From Brienomyrus brachyistius (taxonomy: Eukaryota > Chordata > Actinopteri > Osteoglossiformes > Mormyridae), in the NCBI RefSeq assembly GCF_023856365.1, contig NC_064533.1:32164118-32228117 (forward strand): a stretch of 64,000 bases of DNA, read 5' to 3'. Position 1 is the stretch's first letter, and each line of letters begins with the position of its first letter. The notes under the pieces were generated by a model that was not told the DNA's origin, did not search any database, and worked only from the letters and a program-made list of their open reading frames with translations. The translations under genes were made by a program, and so were the position numbers. Below, piece by piece: positions 39,601-53,000 of this stretch.

Positions 39601-42600
39601 CCTCCTGCTGGCGAAGGCTGGTGATGTTAACACGGGTGTCCCACGCTAAAAAACCCCTCTTTTTAAAACAGGGACTCATTCCATAATGCCTCCTTCTGGA
39701 CTCACTTGTTCTATTTCCTCCCATAATGCACTGTGTCCGGGCAGCAGCTCCGACACAAGTGGTCAAACAGACTGGATTGCTTCACCCACCCCCAGACACA
39801 TGGAGCAGCAATTATAAGTTGTTAAAACTATGGGCTTTTTTCCCTGGTAACTTTTATTGTATTAAGTTCTGGGCAGATGGTGTATCGCAGTACATATGTG
39901 TCCGAGCGTACGCATGCATCTTAAAAACGGCCGGCCGTGACACACAAGAGAATCTCCAAACCGTACACATTCAGCGCAGACCGATTGGGTGCTTTGTTTT
40001 CTTCCACCCTTGTGTTCTGTCCTGTCAACTCTCAGTGGCCAACAGCTTGCACACGCTATGTCCATCTTTGCTGCTTCACTGCTTCCTGACTGAGGGTCTG
40101 TGACCATGTCAGTGCTGTAAATATGCTACAGGTTACCAGAGAGATCCTCGCCCCAAATCTTCAGTATGGATACCTTGCCCCCCACCCTCCCCCCCCCCAA
40201 CTGAGTGCCCCCTAGAGGTCCCCCGAGAGTCCAGGTAGAGGACAGTATGCCCTATTTCGTGTGAGGATGAAAGGGGATCTGACCTTCGTTGTCAGCGCTA
40301 GGGCCCTAGAACAAAGTACCAACCCCCAAAGAGTGAAGAGTGGGGGTGGGAATGTGGACCCCCGCTACCGTCTTGTTGTTTCTCTTAACAAAGCTCACTT
40401 CAAAAAGGGTGGGTAACGGTCCAGTGGGGTGAGGAACAACAAATTGGTTTTGAGTGTTGGTGTGGAATGAAGCAGCACTTTGGTGAAGGCGAAAGCTTCT
40501 CCTCTAAACCTAACGAAGGTACTTAAATCATATAAACTTTTTCTTAATGTGAAACTGCGATGCTTTCTGAATTTTGCAACATATTCCAAATGGGTTTAAC
40601 TTTTCAGTAAAGTATCTTTGTCTGTTCTTTGGCTAATTGTTGTATTATTGAGCGAGTGTTAGCTATTCACCACATGCCCGATAATGAAAGAGAATAACGT
40701 GCATTTTCTCTTTGTTTTCCATTCGTCATTAGGTCATTCCTCCTCTAGATGAGAGACAGCACTACATATTTTAAGGGAGGAATATCAAGGCTATTTTTTT
40801 TATTCTCAATAATGTGTCATTTTAAAACCTTTTTTTAGGCCAGATGGTATGGGGACAGTCACAGAAGAGGAAAAGGAACAGTTTGAAGACATCAAAAGCC
40901 GACTTCTAAGTCTACTGGAAAACCAGATCGTACATTTCAGGTAATGGATGCTGTAGGACGAGCATAAAGCTCCAGATGAACAGCATCTCTCTTGTACATT
41001 GTGTCCCTTTCTATACATGAAAGCTATAAAAATGTCTGCTTTCTCACTTATCATTCCAACTGAGACTGACGGAAGCTTGAGCACAATATATGTGGATTAG
41101 AACCAATATCAACAGGTGTATTTATCTTTAGGCAGATGGGATGAGTTCACCCTGCTTGCTCATTCCCTTTATATGTCGCCAGTGGAAGGGATGGGGCCAC
41201 TTTGGGGGCCGAAAGCAGCAGGAGCCATTTAGCCTCACCCTACTACAGCAGACTAATAGGAGTATACAACAGCGGTGACAATACGTGGATTATGTAAATG
41301 AGCACAGGGAAGAATCAAAGTCCTTGAGTGTGTCGTTGGCGTTGAGGATTAGTCGTAACACAGCAAAGATGATTAAGGCAATTTGGCTGATTTGTGTACG
41401 CACCACGCTCCCAGCAGAGGACAAAGGCTTGGAATATTTAGGGTGCTCTTCATGTACACCTGCATGCACGTAAATCTCACAGACCCTTGTCATTAGGCGG
41501 GACCTCAAGAGTCTTAACCAACTTAAACTGTTGTTAAGGGCTGCCAACTGACTGTAGATGTTACGTTAAATAGCCCGAAGTATGTGGACCAGCTTGTCCA
41601 ACATCTCACTCTGAAACCTAACGTATTAATATGAAGTTGGTCGGTCCGTTGGTGCTTGTACTCTTTTGGGTTGGCTTTCCATTAGATGTTGGAACATTGC
41701 CTGCAGGATTTGCTGCCATTCAGGTTGGGTATTGATGTTGGGTGATCAGGTCTCTTTCTGTAAATTTGTGTGGTGACCCTCTTCACAATTGAACATGCTC
41801 CTGCGCAATTTGACCTTCACAACCTCACTTGCAGTTGACCAGGGCAGCCCTTGAAGGGCAGAAATGTGGTGAGCTGACTTGTTGTAAGGATGGCATCCTA
41901 TGATGGTGTGAAGTGGAAAGTCACTAACCTCTTCCATACTAACACACAGGTACACCCCTTCATGACCATGACCAAATTGAGCTGGTAGAAGATGGATGGA
42001 TTCACAATGGCTACATTTCTCAGTGTATCCACTGAGATGTCAAAATACAGCCGGTTCCCTAAACTGCTTGTTCTCCATTAAGTGGTACTTATATTCCCGC
42101 CCTGCAGGTACTGCTTCCCATTTGGACGCCCGGAAGGTGCACTGAAAGCCACGTTATCCCTGCTGGAAAGGGTGAGTCTAGCCATCATTCCGGGCACTTC
42201 TTTGTTACTCTGGGAATTGTGACTATTTTATTAAATTTTTAGGGAGAAGTCTTGCATGCAGATTGATAGGAGAGAGAACGTGACATGAAAACGAGGGACG
42301 AAAGTTTGGCTCTGTCTCATGAATGTGGAAAACAAAGAAAGCCATGGCGTAATGAAAGCAAAGCGAGTGCCCCTACACTAATTCCCACTTCAGTATTCTG
42401 GCCCTAAAACTCTCAATCAGTGATTTTGTGTGTAAATGTGGAAAAAGGAGCACCAGTGTGGATCAGTAATTCTACTCCCCTCACCTTAATCAGGTATTGA
42501 TGAAGGACATTTCCACACCAGTCCCTCCGGACCAGCTGAGGAAGGTGGTTCAGAAATGCCTCGAGAAAGCAGCTCTGGTCAATTACTCCCAGCTCACTGA

Positions 42601-45600
42601 CTACGCCAGAATTGAAGGTTGGTCTTCAGATTGCCGTGATCCCCACATTAGAGGCACGCAGAAAAACCCTGAAAGGGTTCATTATCTGGACTGTGGACAG
42701 AGAAGCCTCCTCCTCCTCCTCCTCCTCCCTCTCCCTTTGAGTAAACCCAAGCAGCAGAGGCAGCGTTTGCCCGCCTTCAGCTCATTAGACTCTCAGCAGG
42801 AGCGACACACACATTTTCTGCACTAATCTCTCTCTTGGGCCCCCCCCCATACCACTAACACTCCAGTTCGCTTTCTTAAGATCACTTAAAGTGAATTTTG
42901 GAATGAAATTAGCCTTTATGTTGAGAGATGGCCAATTTGAAATGTTGATGGTCCTCCAGAGAACAGTTCTAGGTGCCTTTGAAATCAATTTTGTTTTCTA
43001 GAACTTTCTTTATAATTATTCCCCATTGTACAATCCCCAGTAAAATGGTTCCATTTAATTATAATCTGTGCCATGTTGACCTACTTGGTCTATTGTCCTG
43101 TCCAAAAGTTAGACCCTAAGCCAGTGTTTCCCAAACCAGTGCTCAGGCCACACTGGACAGATCCACATTTCTCTTTTATCCCAATTCCCAGAACACCTGA
43201 CCAAGCAACCAACAGCTCTAAATACCTTACAGTTGTGCTGGGAACTGGCCTAAACATTCTTAGAATGGCCTAGTATACAGTACCTCCATTGCCCTTTTTC
43301 CTTAATAGTCTTCTGTATTCCATACGTTCTGTATAAACCTTTGTGCTGTGTGTGGTCTCTCCTCGATGTCCGGTGGCCCTGAGGTGGCGAGGCTCGATGA
43401 GGTCATAGGCTGCGGTGATGTTGCAGGGAATGCCCACGCCGGCCCGGAGAAGAGCATGGAGGACGTCATCCGGCTGGGAGAGCTGTGCATCGAGGTCCTG
43501 CAGCAGAACGAAGAGCACCACGCGGAGGTAAATCACGCCTTGACCACTGTGTAGCACTCATCTCGACGGTACCTCCTTCCAACAGGCCGACGTCATTACC
43601 TCATTTTATACTCAACTGGAGTCCTTTATAAAAAGTATGTGTATGTTGTTTGCTGCAAATTTGATGCCATTTCATATATTATATAATATGTAAACTGTCT
43701 TTATCCGGCTACATACCCTTTTCCCTTTTCATCTGAATGTAATTGCATCGCTTGTTGCTATTCCCAGCGCAAGCAGCAACTTGGGTAAAGAGCATCTCCT
43801 GCCACATTACACGCGTTCTGTGGTTTATTTTTAAAATTCGGCTGAGTTACATGATGCTCCTCTCGTATGTGGAACATGAATGTTGAAGACGCATCCTGAA
43901 GTTTTTCTTGCAGGAATATACATGTCCCATGTACATCATGGAATATGGCTAAGACGAACTGAAGATAGTGGAATCATGGGAGATTCTCAGCTTATTAAAT
44001 TTTCTCTGCAACACATATCTAAAGCAGTCAAAATGGGTAAAATGTCATGTATATATGATTTAAAATGTGTCTCTTAAGTTCTATCTCTGTATTTAAGTGG
44101 ACTTTATAATAGTGTTTATTAACATTTTTCCCTTTCATTCATTCCCTCTCCTTATTTGCTGTTAATATGAGCTACTGTCATGCATTTTGCAGCTTAACCA
44201 GCAGAGCTGCGAATCTAGCATTTGTCTACATAATCCCCTCTTTTTTTCCCCCGGTTCCTCCCTGCGCTCATTGAGGCACGAGAGGTATTACACACCGGCT
44301 CTGCTAAGCACCTTTCTTTCCATGTGCTGCCATCCCCCCATCTCTGAGCTTTTTACCGTCCTCCCTTACCTTCTGTGTCTGTTAGGTCAGTGCTATTCAT
44401 CCAACCCCACCCCCGCAACCCCACCCCCGCCCCACAGCACTCCCCAGTGTCACTCGACTGTGTTTTTAGTGCGTCTGGTTACAGCGGGGCGACGCTTTTA
44501 GCAGAGAGGAAGCGGCGTTGCGCTGCGTCTCAGCGACGCTTTAGCGGTCACAAAGAGCTGGCCTTGAATGCCACGTCTCCCCTGTTTCCATGAACGCATC
44601 ACCTTGGAGTTCATGGAATAAATCACTGTCATAAGTCTCATGGAGACTTGTGCCGGCCGCTTTTGTATGACTCGTAAAATCGCTGCTGCATGTGATGTCC
44701 TGCGTGGTAAATGCTACACGGACTATTCACCATAAGGTCTTTCTCCTTTGTCTTGATTGTGAAGTGAGCCGCAGAGCCCCATTGACACACAAAGCCGCGG
44801 TGAATCGCGCATCCCGTCGTGATGCTGAAGGTACATGAGCGTGTGGGAGGACAGGAAGCCGCTTTCCATCTCATGCAGCGAGAGATAGATGCGCCTCTTA
44901 AAGAGGCTACCCCCCCACCCCACCCCTATAGGACCTGCTCCTACAGTTTGCTTCCATTAACCACAAATCTGTTCACGTGAGGCAATAATGAAACATTGTT
45001 CTCGGTGCAGCAGTGTCAGTTTTGTCCTTAAAAGGAGGGGTACGCCACAGGTGCCTGGTAATTAGGGTTCTCAAGGACAGTTATGGTGGGCACAGGTGGG
45101 ATCGATGTACATGTTAATTAGGGCTAGGGTTCTCAAGGACAGGTCCAGAGGAGACAGGCAGGATGAGGTGCTGGTAATTATGGTTCTCAAGGACAAGTTT
45201 GAGGGGCAATGAGGTTTCTTGGTAATGATGGTAGGGTGTAGACAGACAGACAGACCTGAGCTACCTGATTATTTGGGTTCTTAAGACAGGTTTGTTGGAA
45301 ATAGGTAGGACTGAGGTGCCTGGTAATTAGGGTTCTAAAGGATATTTATGGTGGACCTAGGTGGGTCTGAGGTACCTGGAACTTAGGGTTCCCAAGGATG
45401 GGTGTGGTGGACAGAGGGAGACCTCTTCTCCTCAATCTGCTGGTGTCCTCAGGCACAGCCAATTTACAGGCGACTTTCTCTCTCTTTATAGTTTTTATGG
45501 AGAGATTATTTGTGGAAGACGTCTCAGAATTACTCGGTCATTTTTGCTGTAGTTGTAAATTTTCGTTTTGATTTTCTATTTAGTTTGATTATTTTTTGTA

Positions 45601-47690
45601 TATTTTTTGTTGAATGGGTCATTCTTACTATGTATGGCCTTTTCCCCATAAAAATATTCTAAAATAGTTGTACAATCTTAAATTCTTAAATAATGTAATG
45701 ATATACATTTTTTCTTTTGCACTAAAATCTTAAGTTATTGGATTCCTATATCAATGTATGTAATTTTGCCGTATTGCTCTGAGTAGATGTGTCTAGTTTT
45801 GCCATTGACTTTATGGAATAACCTGGATTCCTGGGGCTCTTCTAATGTGACCAGTAAAGGTTCCTCCCTTATAGGACCCAAGTCCCTTTGTCTGCAGCTT
45901 CATGTGCCCCCCCCCACACACACACATGCCCTTTGACCCCCACTGTCACACCCTGCTCTCGGTGCTTTGCTCCACCTGCTCCATTCAAAGCCCCCTGTCC
46001 GTTTTTCCCAGGCTTTCTCCTGGTGGCCAGAGGCCATGGCAGAACATGCAGAGACCTTCTGGTCCCTGTACACTGTAGACATGGACGCTGCTCTGCAGGT
46101 GCAGCCCCCAGACTCCTGGGACGGCTTCGCCCACTTCCAGCTACTCAACAACTTCCTGCGGACTGACCGTAAGTGACCCCATGGGGCAAAGCACCCCTCC
46201 CACCGTGCTAGTCCCCCCCGGTGGCTGTCACTGAATGGAACACAAACCTGCACCACTAACAACGCTAATTAATGGAACACAAAAACAAGAGGTCTCGTTA
46301 AGCAAAAGGTCAGCGTTCATCTGCCACAACCTGTATAATGATAATTACACATTGATGAAGACAATACCAGCTACTAATGTAACTGTCAGTTCAAAAATTA
46401 ATTGCGTATTTTCACCACTAACTTAAGAACATTTTGGAATATTGTAATTTATATTGGACACTCATTTACAGGGATAAAAGAACATTTGTTTTAGCTGTTA
46501 ACCTTTTAGCCAACTGTTAAAATGCAAAATGACCTGTTTTTTTCCCCCACGTAACAAGAGGCATGTTAAAAATGTAGTGAGATTCAATGCACGCTTTGGT
46601 TTCATGATATCAATGCAATTGCACTGGACCCAGTGTGGTAACTGCGATCTTTGTGAAGGTCCTGCAGAGATTCACTGCATGGCATTTTCTTGTGTTGTAA
46701 TCATAACCAGCATCAGGAGTTCTGTGTTAACATTAACAAAATGGTTAGACTGGGATTAGGGTTAATGAAGCCCAGAATGGTACCTGGATCTCTGTCTCTC
46801 ATTACTGGAGCATCATTATGAGCTGGGAAGTAAAGGCTCCCACTGGGCTGTGAACCAAACACCCCCAGCCCCCCCTTCCCCCCAACACTGTGTCGCCCAG
46901 GAAAGACCCCATGTAGGTCAGCTTCTTCATCATTCCCCACATCTCTCCTTGTCAAGAATGGCCTTGGTGCTCATTTCCAGTTAGTATCAAAGAGGATGGT
47001 TGTTATTAATTGACACACACTTATCAAAAGCATCAAGAAGGCAGGCCAAAGCTACAATGGCAGGATGTCTCCCGGAACTCCAGCCAATAGCCTTAGGGTT
47101 GTAAACCACCGTTCTTTTCCCTAAACCGGGTCACCTGCACTATCTGTGACTGTGGAGACAGAGCCCTTCATCCTCTTTTCTGTTTCCTCACTCATCTCCG
47201 TTCCCCATCTTGCCCTCCAGCTTATCTGTGCAACGGGACGTTTCACAAGCACCTGCAGAATCACTTCATGCCGTTGGTCGTGCGCTACATTGACCTAATG
47301 GAGTCCTCCATCGCCCAGTCCGTGCATCGGGGCTTTGAGCAGGAGACGTGGCAGTCAGTCAAGTAAGGCTGTTTATCCCCCTTACACTCCATCAGGCACC
47401 TTTTGGCCTTGGTGATCTTCCTTGATTGCAGGAGAGAAATAGGAAGCAGCTGCACACAGCATGTAAACAGGGCCTGAAGAATGTCATATGCAACGGGATC
47501 TCTAAACTGATTCGTGCCGGTTGTCGCTTCCGATGCTGTTGTTTTGCTTTGAGACGTGTGATGCTTAGTTTGAGATGGATCTGCAGTTGGAGCAGAGCCT
47601 AGGAGGTAAGCTGCACAATGATTTTCCCAGGGGTGTGTGTGTGTGAGAGAGAGAAAGTGGATCTCAGTCTCCTCTTTGTCTCTTGCATCC

Positions 47691-47723
<33 letters not shown>

Positions 47724-49948
47724 ATGTTCTTCCCTCACAGGACGATAACAGAAAACCTCCCCAGTGTCCCTCTGCCCAAAGTTCCTGGCCTGCCCCTCAT
47801 CCTTCCCCAGCTGCCCAGCTTTTCAGCGCCCTCATGGATGGGCCCGCTGTGTGACCACAAGTGTGTATGGCTTGGGAGGGGGGGGGGGGTGAGGGTGTGG
47901 CAGCTTTGTCTGTGTGGGTGGTCATGGCATCGTGCTGTCTGTGGACGGGTTGCACCGTCTAGGAATCTCCTCCTCCATAGGACCAGGAAAAATGAGATGC
48001 TAACATCAGAGATAACAATCTAAACTGTCAAACAGCTGGACAATGGCTTTTATGGACAGTGGTGCAGTAGATACCAGAAAAATCCACCAGTATGTCTGAA
48101 GGCTTACCCTAGACATGTGCAGCCTTACCTGTGCTGTGACTTCGAAGGACCCGGGCAAATTCTGTCCCATGACTCTGTCTGCTTTCTTTGTGAAAATTTC
48201 TCGCCTGTAGTCGTTTAATGTTTCTGACACCCCTAGCAGATTTAGACACGTATCCCAACTGTGGAAGACCAGGCTGGCCTATGGAGGGGGAGCAGAGCAG
48301 GCCTTGGTAGCCTCTAGCTGTGGAGTACAGTTTGGTATGCAGCCTCACCCCTCACTGTGCTTGTGATTGCCTTTCCTGTATTCACCCCGCTGCATGTGAG
48401 CGAGGCTTCAACACAAACCGGTCCCTACCAGCAAATCTGCGAGGACTACTGGAATTGGACCCATCTGTTCCTCCTTTTTGGGTTCAGCCGGTGCTCTGTT
48501 CTGCCCTGTTCGGCCTATAGTGGCTTGAAGATCTCCATGGCATTATGACAACATTTTGACAACCTTTAAAGAATATTTACCATGAAGGTACTGCCGAGTA
48601 AAAAAGGGCTCCCATGCTCTAAGGTTCTTCTGCAGTTCTCACTAGTCCTCCGCTGCCTTGCTGGTTGCTGGAATATCGTGTCATTAACAGACAGCCGATA
48701 TGTTATGCGAACTTCCCGTGCAACTCCACGTGTAGCATTCAGCCATTGTGTTTGGCTGCGATAACTTTTTCGGGAATTGGGAATTAACGGCTCAGTATCA
48801 CATTCTTCTGCCACGTGTTCATGCTCAATTCTCAAACCATCCAGCATGGAGAGTGGGCTCGAGTGGCAACGTGGATTGTTTGTAATCATCTCGTTTTTAA
48901 CTTCTAGCTTGCAAGGAATTAATTTGGCCAACATCTTGTGAGTATGATATGATGCCGTCTTTCCCTTCCTTCGTGTTAAAGTCGGAAAATATCTGCATGT
49001 GCCGTTGGTCTACATTGTATCCAGTGTCGAGTTCAGGGGTCTACCAGTGGCACCAGAAAATTGACTGTGTGATATCACCCCCCTTCCGGCTGTGGTACTT
49101 CAGCGTGGCAGCTCAGTGAGGGTCCCAACTGGTTTGGGGGTGGGGGGGGGGCTCCTGTTGCCCAGTGGTTTTTTTTTTTCCTTTTCCAGTGAGTCGTTAG
49201 TGAAGTCTCTCCTCTCCTGCAGACCCCGGGAGTGGTGCCATTGGGAGATGGGTGGGCTTCATGGGCTCTGAGGCTGCAATAGATAATTGGGCAGGAGGGG
49301 AACCAATGTAGCACACATTTAATTGCCCAGCACATTTGCTTAGGTAGCAATCCCCTTAAAGGCGGCAATTGCACCCTTAGCTGGCAGCTGCTGTACATTT
49401 GGATGGTAGCGGAATGAGCTTATTTTTCTTGTCCCGCCGTAACCTGTCATAGACGTGGCAGCAGGCTGCCGGTGCACGTCCATCTGTCTGCATAGCAAGA
49501 GCAGAGTCAAACCTGCTGGCTTCAAGCGGGAGCCTCTAACGTGTCTGAACCAAGCCAACAAAACACTGCTGTTTCCATTTCAAAACAACAAAGGCGATTT
49601 TATTATTTTTTAAATCACAGATTTTGAACAGGAACAACACTTAATAAGGCAATGAAAAGCGATTGTTTGTGTCGGCAATGTTATGATATTTTAATTTGCA
49701 TAAATAAGAAAGGGATGTGTCATGTAGTACTCATTTCTACTAATGCACGCAACAGGGTATATAATAAGAGGAAGCTAATTACATCAATGAGCTATACTCT
49801 TATATCACGTCCTTATTAAGCAATATTTGTATTCCATGTTTTTTATTGTGAAAACACAGGTGTCTCTCACTGCCTTACCAATAACCACAGCAATTATCCG
49901 TGCTGTTGCTGAAGTGTCCTAGTATTTCTGTCCTTTCATGGAAGTGGA

Positions 49949-50034
<86 letters not shown>

Positions 50035-53000
50035 TATGTATGTGTGTATGTATGTATGTGGGTATATCTTACATTGTCTTGTCATGGTGCCTTCACCCCC
50101 AGTAATGGCTCAGCAACGTCTGAAGACCTCTTCTGGAAGCTAGAAGCCCTGCAGATGTTTGTGCTGGACCTGCGGTGGCCTGAGCCCGAGTTCGCGAGGC
50201 ACCTGGAGCAGAGGCTCAAACTCATGGCCAGTGACATGGTGGAGGCCTGCGTCAGGAGGTCAGCTTCAGTCCTGACGCTGGCCAGTACCAGTCTCACAGT
50301 CAGTCTCCGCCCCCCTCCCCAGTCCCCCAGTCACAGAAGACCTCGAACCTCTCATGTCCTCAAAACTTGCCTCCCCAGCCTGCGTCCTCTTCCTTCACAT
50401 CCTGACCTTTGACTGTAGAGAGTCACACTTCGCTCACATCTTCAGGCTACATTTCATCACACAGATGGCGGGAAGTCGGAAGCTGTAGGCAGAGAGGATG
50501 ACGAAACATATTATTAGTTATACTGAAGCATTGTTTGAGGATCCCATTATATTAACTGTGACAATTGTTTTTGAGGCGTGAAACAACTAACCTTCTAGAC
50601 TGAACATTCATCAAATGTTCATTTGCAACCGCGGTAATGCTGCTCATGTAAGGACTTACTGTGCAAAGCGGAGGGTCTGGGGAGAATGAGACAGTGCGAC
50701 TGTTTTTAATTGGTCCCTGGGGGTGACCCATTTTACATGCCCTTTTATTGTCTCTCCCAGAACAAAAGCTGCTTTCGATTCCAAGATGCAGAAGGCCGGC
50801 AAGTCGACTGACTTCCGGGTGTCCCTGTCCGTCTGCACCATGTTCAATGTGCTGATGGACGCCAAAAAGCAGTCTTCCAGACTCTGCGTGTTGGACTCCG
50901 GCCAGGAGGTACTGTATTTTTGGAGGCTAATCTTGCTTGGTGAAACTCTACTCCAAAAAACGGTGCTTGCTAATACTGGCAGCCACACAGACGATCAGCG
51001 TTCCCTGGTATCTCGTAGACTGCAAGAAATTCACCAGTGTGAATATATAGCAGGTGCTTATGAGGCAGGCCTTGCAGACGGACCCGCATCTGGGAAGACC
51101 TCCCTAAACAAGGCATAGCCGGAACTGGACATCTTTAGAAAATGAACTTGATATGACAATCCCACTGCCCCGCGCTTCAGACAGTTTGGCCATAGTGTCT
51201 TTGCTTTATTTAGGATAATGCAGGTCTCTGGGTTGCAATCCCACCCCTCTCTTACTGGAGGATAGAGTTTGTGAAGGGCTGAGCACGATTCCCTCGGCAT
51301 CCCCAAAGCTCAGCACACTGCACGCATAGCTTCTGAACCCTTTTAAGTGGCTTTGAAATCCTCCATGATGTGACAGTCAGCCTTCAGCTGGAGAACTTTG
51401 GTCCTGCTTGTGGGCTATTCACTCATGAACTCATTTCCACCTGCAGACCATTTGCTACCAGTGACCCAGGAGGTCAGTTTCACTTAACTTGGTCCTCATC
51501 TCAGTTCTCAGGCAGCTGCACAGTCTGTTTTCTCTTCCTTAGCAATTGCAGTGCATTTACAGTCTTGTGCCTAGACAGAGAGATGCAGGTTTAAATTGTA
51601 AAACATTGACTGGTGGACAGTCGAGCCATTTATCGTAGCCTTGGAACTTTAGCTAGTGATCTTCTAGCCTTCAGTGGAAACTTCTCGATAATTACAGATA
51701 AATGTAGACAGGGAGGCTCCTTCAGATTTTTTTCAAGATGTGTTTCCATCCGAGCACTTTGAAGTCAAAGAGATTTTTCCTACTTTCACAAAGTAGACCA
51801 AAACCCTGCTGAATTAAATATTATGTGTGTGAGAGTCAATATTATAAATGCAAAACAATGAGCTGCATTTCTGTGTCACTGTTGTGCTGTTTGGCCGAGT
51901 CGGTCCCCAGGATGTGGAACAACATCGAAGACGTCCTTGAATCATTAGGGAACCGTTGAGTTTACGCTGTGTGGGTTTCTATTTATTTTGGCCATTAAGA
52001 CAGTATGTGAAGCAAACAAACTCTTTATTAAAACAGTAAAATCTTGTATTTTAATCAGTCTGTTCCATTGTAGAGTCATGCTGCCATGTACAACGTCATT
52101 GTTTTATAAATCGCACACATTTCATTGGTGGCTTTTATTTAGCTTTCTCTATCTGTTTGTTTTGTTTCTGGTCTTCCTTTGTGCCCCCCTCATCTTCTGC
52201 ACGACATCTTTGCATCCAAGACTGACAAACAATGGGTAAGTGTTTCCTGTCGTCTCTCCTGCTTTAATGTTTTTATGTCATATATTTCATTATTTCATAT
52301 ATTGTTCTTATATAATTTTCTTCCACTCATATCATCTTTAGTTATTATTTAAAGCAATTCATTTTCATCTACATTTTTTTTGCTGCTAGTAAACTCATAA
52401 TTGCAAACATTGAACTGTATCATATGGGTATGGATGTATAAGGAAATTGGTTTATAGGTCCTGCTAATATACAAAGTTTTTTCCTTGCTGCACAGTAGAA
52501 AGCCGTGTATCATTTAAAGCTGAATGGGATTCCTAATACATCTATTAAAAAATACCTCAGATTAAAGTTTCTGTGAAACAGTGGAGTAGGTGAGGGCTCC
52601 CTTGTGGAGGACAATTGAGTCATCAAACTATCCAGTCATCCTATAAAATGACGGGGCCATTTTGAGCTTCAGTGATTTTCCTGCTAAATAGTTTGTTCTT
52701 CCTGAATTGTTAGCAGTCATTCAAATTATTTGAAAACAGGTGATTGTGATTGTATTTATCTGTATAGTCTCGGTAGAACTCTGAGACTTCAGGTTTGTGA
52801 TTTTACCATTAGTTAGATGTTCTCTCTGTGTCATTGTCGGCTTTCCACCAGCTATTCCAGTTTCCCTCCACAGTCCAAAAAACATACTGAGGTTAATTGG
52901 AGTTACCAAATTGCCCATAGGTGTGCCTGTGTGAGTGCGTGGTGTGTGAGTGTATGGTGTGTGTCAGTGTTTGGTGTGTCAGTGTATGGTGTGTGTCAGT

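Larger units (their letters stand above)
32495..40838 (+). other. cadps2 intron 12 (8.3 kb) with transposon island
   Basis: The first 1.5 kb is mostly unique, including an AT-rich block at 33390-33560 and a GT/TA/CA repeat at 33646-33694. From about 34.09 to 38.39 kb it is made of mobile-element debris: a MITE-like segment, SINE pieces, a degraded transposon coding segment and a hAT-like element with a nested SINE. 38400-40838 holds nothing I recognise. It ends in CTTTTTTTAG. Confidence 0.75.
47363..50102 (+). other. cadps2 intron 18 (2.7 kb)
   Basis: Contains TG repeats (47633-47646 and 47693-47723), a G12 run (47878-47889) and the very long GT tract at 49951-50060. A duplication-like open frame at 47618-48023 is simple-repeat driven. 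Nothing else is recognised between 47900 and 49900. Confidence 0.75.

Noticed and set aside
45046..45415. TTAGGG-like motifs suggesting interstitial telomere sequence
   Set aside because: TTAGGGTT appears once per unit of about 60 bases, not as (TTAGGG)n.
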